A DNA stretch of 27,239 bases from REEP01 sp964517265 (GTDB taxonomy: Bacteria > Pseudomonadota > Alphaproteobacteria > Rhodospirillales > Defluviicoccaceae). The notes beneath the pieces were generated by a model. That model was not told the origin of the DNA and did no database searches. It was given only the letters and a program-made list of their open reading frames with translations. How positions within the stretch are numbered: the stretch's first letter is position 1; each line of letters opens with the position of its first letter. The stretch is from the NCBI GenBank assembly GCA_964517265.1, contig CAZFBS010000040.1:1-27239 (forward strand). The letters run 5' to 3'. Position numbers and translations under genes: made by a program. Positions 22,845 through 27,239 of the stretch are shown here, piece by piece.

Positions 22845-24488
22845 CTATGCGGCAGGGGTCTCCAGCTGCTCATAGACCAGGATCACCCGCTCGGCGAGTT
22901 CGAGCGCCGTCGTCAACCCTTCGATGGCGACGGCATTGGCGCCGGCTTTGCGTACGCGGGCGACCGCGTCACTGTCCGGCACCCTTGCAAAAATCCGTAG
23001 CTGGGGAAAGGAGCGACGAGAAATGGATGTCACTTGTTCAACCATCTCGACTTCGGGAAGGGCCACCACCAGGGCGGCGGCCTGGTCCAACCGGGCGGCA
23101 CGCAGAATATCAAGCCTCGTCGCATCGCCATAAAAAACCGGCAGTCGCCGCGTCCGGCTGGCGGCGACCTGGCGTGGATGCAGATCGAGAACAAGGATCG
23201 GCACGTGCTGAGCATAAAGATGGCGCGCCACCGCCTTGCCGACCTGTCCGAAGCCGGCAACAACGACATGCCCGACCAGTTCGCCGGCTTCCCGGTCCAG
23301 CTTGCCGAGCACAGAAGGTGCGGCTTTCGCTCGGTTGCGCCACAGCACGTTGATCAGCGTTGATCCAGCGGCGGTTACCGCCATCGAGGCGCCGACGGTG
23401 AGAACCAGGATCTGCGCCTGCTCTCGCTCGAGGATGCCGAGACTGGCGGAGAGGGCGAGGATGACGAACGCGAATTCGCTGCCCTGGGAGAGCCATGCTC
23501 CCAGCGGAACGGCGCGTTCCCGTCTTATCCGAAAGGCGAGCGCGAGCCCGGCGAGCACCGCCGCCTTGATCGTCATCAGGCCGGCGACCAGCAGGACGAT
23601 CCATGCGGCCTGCTCCCACGCCAGTGCAATATCGAGGCTCATCCCGACGCTCATGAAAAACAGGCCGAGCAACAGCCCGCGGAACGGCTGAATATCGGCG
23701 GCAACCTGATGGCGGTATTCCGTATCGGCAACCATCAGCCCGGCCACGAAGGCGCCAAGAGCCATCGACAGCTCGGCCATCTCGGAGATCCACCCGGCGC
23801 CGATCACCAGCAGCAGGGTGACGCCGGTAAACACTTCCGGCGCATCGACGCTTGCCGCCATGCGCAGAAGCGGGCGCAGGATCGTTCGCTCGATCGCCAG
23901 GATCACAGCGATCACCAAAAGCGACTTCAGCGCGGCGAGACCGAGCGCCGCGCCCAATCCGCCATGACCCTGCGCGGCAACCGAGGCGAACACCAAAAGG
24001 GGCCCCACCATCATATCCTGAACCAGCAGAATCGGCAGGACGAGGCGAGCGAGCGCGCCGCTCATCGGGGAGCGTTCGGCAAGAAGTTGCAGCACAACCG
24101 CCGTCGACGACAACGCGAGCGCGGCGCCGATCAGCACGGCAACGATCATCGGCAGCCCGAACAGCGAGGCGATGGCTCCGAGCACCATCGTGGTGACAAC
24201 AACCTGGGCGACGCCAAGCGCGAACACCCGCGCGCCGAACAGCCGGAACCGCTCGAACTTGAGCTCGAGCCCAACAGCGAACAGAAGGAAAACGACGCCG
24301 AACTCGCCGAGATGCTCGGCTGCCGAGACGTTGCTGATCAAACCGAAGCCGAAGGGGCCGATCACGATTCCCGCCACCAGATAGGCAAGGACGGTGCTGA
24401 TATGGACTCGCTGAAACAGCGGCACGAACACGAGGACCGCCAGCAACAATACCAGAAAATCTTGTAAGATCAGTTCTTCCGCCGCCAT
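22845..24488 (-). CDS. CPA2-family cation:proton antiporter with TrkA-N domain (KefB/KefC-like)
   Basis: About 547 residues. Residues 1-390 hold some 12 membrane segments with CPA2 motifs (LAYLVAGIVIGPFGFGL, GVVFLLFAVGLELKFER, LALSSTAVVLQLL, LPILLVQDMMVGPLLVFASV, GSEFAFVILALSASLGI). A C-terminal RCK/TrkA-N Rossmann domain follows (VVVAGFGQVGKAVARHLYAQ, the GxGxxG nucleotide site) and continues VFYGDATRLDILRAARLDQA. It exchanges K+ or Na+ for protons at the inner membrane, gated by a bound nucleotide. The ATG at 24488 is preferred over an upstream TTG at 24530. No KefF/KefG-type ancillary subunit is adjacent, so glutathione control is unproven. The gene runs in the same direction as the methyltransferase upstream, 186 bases away. 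Confidence 0.93.
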   Translation of the reverse strand: MAAEELILQDFLVLLLAVLVFVPLFQRVHISTVLAYLVAGIVIGPFGFGLISNVSAAEHLGEFGVVFLLFAVGLELKFERFRLFGARVFALGVAQVVVTTMVLGAIASLFGLPMIVAVLIGAALALSSTAVVLQLLAERSPMSGALARLVLPILLVQDMMVGPLLVFASVAAQGHGGLGAALGLAALKSLLVIAVILAIERTILRPLLRMAASVDAPEVFTGVTLLLVIGAGWISEMAELSMALGAFVAGLMVADTEYRHQVAADIQPFRGLLLGLFFMSVGMSLDIALAWEQAAWIVLLVAGLMTIKAAVLAGLALAFRIRRERAVPLGAWLSQGSEFAFVILALSASLGILEREQAQILVLTVGASMAVTAAGSTLINVLWRNRAKAAPSVLGKLDREAGELVGHVVVAGFGQVGKAVARHLYAQHVPILVLDLHPRQVAASRTRRLPVFYGDATRLDILRAARLDQAAALVVALPEVEMVEQVTSISRRSFPQLRIFARVPDSDAVARVRKAGANAVAIEGLTTALELAERVILVYEQLETPAA

Positions 24489-24674
24489 CCGACCGCCCGG
24501 CTCTCTCCGGCCTTTCCTCCAACCTGCCAAGCCCCAGCTTTATCCCCGATTGGGCCCTGGAGCGAAGCGTTATGTCGCGCTCGGCGGGCTCTGGCACGGC
24601 GACAAATCGGAATCCGGCCAAACTCGGGCGGCTCAACGGGGATAGTCTGCCAGCCCCCGAACGAACACCGATAG

Positions 24675-25874
24675 TCAGTCGATCTGCAAAACCAAGGTTT
24701 TGAGGTAGGCCGTCTCGGGGAGATGAGAATGAACGGGATGATCGGGACCGGCCCCGGCGGTGCGAAGGATGCGCGCGCTGCGGCCGGCACGGTCCAATCC
24801 TGCCACCACCTCGCGGGTGAACATCGCCGCATCCACGGTATGGGAGCACGAGGCAATAAAAAGGAACCCCCCTGGCTCCACCACCCTGGCGGCCAGCCGC
24901 GCCAGCTTGCGGTATCCTTTGAGGCCGGAATTCAGCTCCCGACGCGTCTTGACGAACGCCGGCGGATCGGCGACGACGACGCGGAAGCGCTCGCCGGAGG
25001 CCGCCAGCGACTCAAGACTCGCGAATGCCTCCCCGTTCTGGAAGCTGCAGACATCGGCCACTCCGTTCGCCGTTGCGGCACGGCCGGCCAGATCCAGCGC
25101 CAGCGTGGAGGTGTCGATCCCGATCACGCGTTCCGCCCCTGCCGCCGCAGCTGCCACTGCGAAGCCGCCACTATGGCAAAAAACGTCCAGCATCGATCCG
25201 CCGGCAGCCAAGGGAGCCACAAATCCGCGGTTGCGGGCTTGATCATAGAACCAGCCGGTCTTTTGCCCGGCGGCCAGATCCGCGTAGAATAAAAGGCCTG
25301 CCTCTCTGATCTCGACCGGCGCGCCCGCATCGCCTTTCGCAACCGCCACCTCCCGCGGCATTCCCTCGAGCCCGCGCATGCGGCTGTCGTTACGGAGCAC
25401 CACTGTGGCGGGCTTGAGCACTTCGTCCAGGGCGCTCAGGAGTTCCGGGGTGAGCCGCGCCATCCCGGCGGCATTGATCTGTGCGACGAGATGATCGCCA
25501 AAGCGATCGACGATCAGCCCCGGAAGATCGTCCGCTTCCGCATGAACGAGCCGATAGAACGGTTCCGCAAACAAATGCAGGCGCAACTGGAGTGCGCGGC
25601 GGACTCGGTCCGCGAGAAAATCCACATCGACGATCGTGTTCGGGTTCCGGTCGAGAAGGCGGACAGCGATCAAGGCATTGGGGTTGAACATGCCGATGCC
25701 CAGCGCCTTGCCGTCGACGCGGTGCACCGTGACAAGGCTTCCCGCCGGCAAGTCCTTGGCGTCCTTCTCCATCCGGATCTCGTTGGAGTAGCCCCAGGGA
25801 AAGCCGTGAGCAATCCGGCGATCGCCGCCGGACCGCAGGTAGACACCGGGCAAGGTTGAGGATGATCCGGTCAT
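24675..25874 (-). CDS. rlmI: RlmI-like class I SAM-dependent rRNA methyltransferase
   Basis: The product has 399 residues. An N-terminal PUA domain (about 8-85, VYLRSGGDRRIAHGFPWGYS) is followed by the RlmI middle domain (LPGLIVDRFGDHLVAQI) and a Rossmann methyltransferase. SAM-binding motif I is LDVFCHSGGFAVAAAAAGAE, and motif IV is VVADPPAFVKTRRE. The catalytic Cys motif ASCSH, used by 5-methylcytosine enzymes, is present, and LKTLVLQID ends the protein. RlmI forms m5C1962 in 23S rRNA; related proteins of this layout are annotated the same way, so exact target specificity is inferred. Length equals that of E. coli RlmI (396). The ATG at 25872-25874 is the only good start. Confidence 0.9.
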   Translation of the reverse strand: MTGSSSTLPGVYLRSGGDRRIAHGFPWGYSNEIRMEKDAKDLPAGSLVTVHRVDGKALGIGMFNPNALIAVRLLDRNPNTIVDVDFLADRVRRALQLRLHLFAEPFYRLVHAEADDLPGLIVDRFGDHLVAQINAAGMARLTPELLSALDEVLKPATVVLRNDSRMRGLEGMPREVAVAKGDAGAPVEIREAGLLFYADLAAGQKTGWFYDQARNRGFVAPLAAGGSMLDVFCHSGGFAVAAAAAGAERVIGIDTSTLALDLAGRAATANGVADVCSFQNGEAFASLESLAASGERFRVVVADPPAFVKTRRELNSGLKGYRKLARLAARVVEPGGFLFIASCSHTVDAAMFTREVVAGLDRAGRSARILRTAGAGPDHPVHSHLPETAYLKTLVLQID

Positions 25875-26038
25875 TGTGCCGGCTCCATTGTCATTGCCGA
25901 AGGCGCGGCACGCGCACCCCTCGCCAAATCACGCCCGAGGCCCCACGGGACAACGGACCGCAGCTTGGAGGCCCGATGAACAACGGTGTCCATCGCCACC
26001 GCCGGAGCAGGAACGGCAAACGCGTGCCGCAAACAACT

Positions 26039-26057
26039 GATAATAATTCTCATTATC
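26039..26057. promoter_or_regulatory. Fur-box-like palindrome
   Basis: GATAATAATTCTCATTATC matches the classical 19-bp Fur box (GATAATGATAATCATTATC) at 16 positions, with intact GATAAT and ATTATC arms. It lies 165 bases upstream of rlmI and 271 bases upstream of ccoN, and overlaps the end of a possible small minus-strand gene. Fur or a relative (Mur, Irr) might act here; the regulated gene is unclear. Confidence 0.5.
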
Positions 26058-26280
26058 GAACTAATTCCGCGGCGGATATTGCTGTCCCGGCGAGGAATTG
26101 TTGCGCCGCAACAAACCGTTGACTTGCCTCAGGGCCAGCCTTAACATGAGCATCCACTAAAATATGGAGTTGTTTTAATCCAGAGGAGAATAATTCTGGT
26201 CGCGAAGTAATCAGGCCGCGAATTTGCAGCGACCGCGCCGTCGATTTCCCGACTATTGAGGCTTTGAGACAATGATGCAA
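26053..26280 (-). CDS. Possible small protein, AT-rich codon use
   Basis: A 75-codon minus-strand frame from a TTG at 26280, preceded by GGGGAG at 9-10 bases, to a TAA at 26053. It does not overlap ccoN, and its sequence looks protein-like (SLQIRGLITSRPELFSSGLK, QLHILVDAHVKAGPEASQRF, VAAQQFLAGTAISAAELVR). Codons are unusually AT-rich for this window (many TTA, ATT, GCT, CAA), hinting at foreign origin or a remnant. The same frame stays open antisense to ccoN, which could be chance. No family is recognised. Confidence 0.3.
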   Translation of the reverse strand: MHHCLKASIVGKSTARSLQIRGLITSRPELFSSGLKQLHILVDAHVKAGPEASQRFVAAQQFLAGTAISAAELVR

Positions 26281-26328
26281 GCGAAAGCTCTCCCCGTTTG
26301 TGCTTTCGCCGGATGTGGGAGTTGAGGA

Positions 26329-27239
26329 ATGAGTGCAGTGGCGACACCAGCGGGCGAGTCTTGGACCCGGGTGGAGTATGACGACGACGTCGTCAGAAAG
26401 TTCACGATTGCCACCATTTTCTGGGGGATCGTCGGCTTCCTGGTCGGCGTTGTGATTGCCTGGCAACTGGCGTTCCCGGCCCTCAATCTCGGCCTTGAAT
26501 GGACGACGTTCGGCCGCCTGCGCCCTGTCCACACGTCCGCGGTCATCTTTGCCTTCGGCGGCAACGCGCTCCTCGGCACCTCGTTCTATGTCGTGCAGCG
26601 GACCTGTCGAGCCAGCCTGTGGGGCGGACCGACGCTCGCCAACTTCATCTTCTGGGGATACCAGGCCTTCATCGTCATCGCCGCCAGCGGCTACATTTTC
26701 GGCGTCACGCAAAGCAAGGAATATGCCGAGCCGGAATGGTACGCCGACTTGTGGCTGACGTTGATCTGGGTGCTCTACCTCGTCGTCTTCATCGGAACGA
26801 TCATGCGGCGCAGGGAACCCCACATTTATGTCGCCAACTGGTTCTACCTCGCGTTCATCGTCACCATCGCGATGCTCCACATCGTCAATAATTTCGCCGT
26901 CCCGGTCTCGTTCAGCGGCACCAAAAGCTACATCGTGTGGGCCGGTGTACAGGACGCCATGACGCAGTGGTGGTACGGCCACAACGCGGTCGGCTTCTTC
27001 CTGACAGCTGGATTCCTCGGGATGATGTACTATTTCATCCCGAAACAAGCGGAACGCCCTGTCTATTCCTATCGTCTCAGTATCGTCCACTTCTGGACCC
27101 TGATCTTTCTCTACATCTGGGCCGGGCCCCATCATCTGCACTACACCGCGCTTCCAGACTGGGCGCAAACGCTCGGCATGGTGTTCTCGGTGATGCTGTG
27201 GATGCCGTCGTGGGGCGGGATGATCAACGGCATCATGAC
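26329..27239 (+). CDS. ccoN: cbb3-type cytochrome c oxidase subunit I, N-terminal part (cut by window edge)
   Basis: The frame is open from the ATG at 26329 (GGGAG and GAGG just upstream) to the window end, 303 codons of the usual 480-550. Membrane helices begin with KFTIATIFWGIVGFLVGVVI. The haem ligand His68 sits in LRPVHTSAVIFAFGGN. The CuB ligand region is WWYGHNAVGFF (His218), and the His pair 268-269 lies in YIWAGPHHLHYTALPDW. This is the catalytic subunit that reduces O2 to water in the inner membrane with high oxygen affinity, usually expressed under low oxygen with ccoO, ccoQ and ccoP following. All expected ligands up to the edge are present. No clear Anr/FNR operator is seen upstream. 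Confidence 0.96.
   Translation, partial: MSAVATPAGESWTRVEYDDDVVRKFTIATIFWGIVGFLVGVVIAWQLAFPALNLGLEWTTFGRLRPVHTSAVIFAFGGNALLGTSFYVVQRTCRASLWGGPTLANFIFWGYQAFIVIAASGYIFGVTQSKEYAEPEWYADLWLTLIWVLYLVVFIGTIMRRREPHIYVANWFYLAFIVTIAMLHIVNNFAVPVSFSGTKSYIVWAGVQDAMTQWWYGHNAVGFFLTAGFLGMMYYFIPKQAERPVYSYRLSIVHFWTLIFLYIWAGPHHLHYTALPDWAQTLGMVFSVMLWMPSWGGMINGIM

Larger units (their letters stand above)
25875..26328. other. 454-base intergenic region between rlmI and ccoN
   Basis: This divergent intergenic region is AT-richer than its flanks between 26035 and 26260. It contains a Fur-box-like palindrome at 26039-26057 and a possible minus-strand small gene at 26053-26280. I find no convincing FNR/Anr site before ccoN: TTGACTTGCCTCAG near 26123 matches only one half. 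The part from 25875 to 26035 holds nothing I can interpret. Confidence 0.6.

Noticed and set aside
23110..24849. 579-codon minus-strand frame overlapping the antiporter in another phase
   Set aside because: The antiporter frame carries all CPA2 and TrkA-N motifs; this one is Arg/Ser-rich with no domain.
26123..26136. FNR/Anr box upstream of ccoN
   Set aside because: TTGACTTGCCTCAG has only one good half-site (TTGAC); the second half does not match RTCAA.
26281..27168. Long minus-strand frame opposite ccoN
   Set aside because: Antisense to an oxidase gene with all haem and copper ligands; composition is that of a shadow. Only the part at 26053-26280, outside ccoN, was kept as a weak candidate.

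Overview
The window reads as a high-GC chromosomal scaffold from an alphaproteobacterium, most likely a Rhodospirillales-type organism. Supporting signs are a form IV RuBisCO-like protein next to a cupin (the pair known from Rhodospirillum rubrum), a DUF1127 protein, an FeSII-like ferredoxin, a cbb3 oxidase and a PHB-depolymerase-type esterase. A run of exactly 100 N (13751-13850) inside a short tandem repeat shows it is a draft scaffold. I see no rRNA, tRNA, CRISPR array, integrase or intact insertion sequence.

Region 1 (1-6375, all minus strand) is an srfA/srfB-type operon. It runs from a small secreted coiled-coil protein, through two membrane-anchored von Willebrand A (VWA) proteins and an SrfA-family membrane protein, to the first 186 codons of SrfB, cut by the window edge. 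SrfA and both VWA proteins share one N-terminal domain with an IDWY...ITFWG signature. The two VWA genes are identical over 1,024 bp beginning exactly at their ATG, then switch to unrelated VWA domains. One is a conventional VWA. The other resembles the beta-integrin I-like domain, including the MIDAS/ADMIDAS spacing.

Region 2 (6563-9532, minus) holds a RuBisCO-like protein and cupin gene pair overlapping by one base (methylthioadenosine-isoprenoid shunt). These are followed by a 68-residue peptide with a TTxxxxEE motif and an ATP-grasp ligase, which together look like a candidate graspetide (ATP-grasp-crosslinked RiPP) locus.

Region 3 (9767-12218, plus) carries a [2Fe-2S] ferredoxin, a secreted dienelactone-hydrolase-family protein, a probable gene relic and a TSUP-family permease. 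Region 4 (12219-14564) is a patchwork of small genes (zinc ribbon, DUF1127, small membrane protein), strong hairpins, two apparently frameshifted small genes and the 18-bp repeat array around the assembly gap.

Region 5 (14728-19818, minus) has an acyltransferase-3, a pentapeptide-repeat membrane protein and a YheS-type ABC-F ATPase. A decayed copy of the ABC-F 3' end lies on the far side of the pentapeptide gene. Region 6 (19958-27239) has a three-part PHB-depolymerase-like protein (plus), a KefB/C-type antiporter and an RlmI-like methyltransferase (both minus), a 454-bp intergenic region with a Fur-box-like palindrome, and the 5' part of ccoN (plus).

The most rewarding targets are the shared-module VWA/SrfA operon with its integrin-like domain, and the putative graspetide precursor with its ligase.
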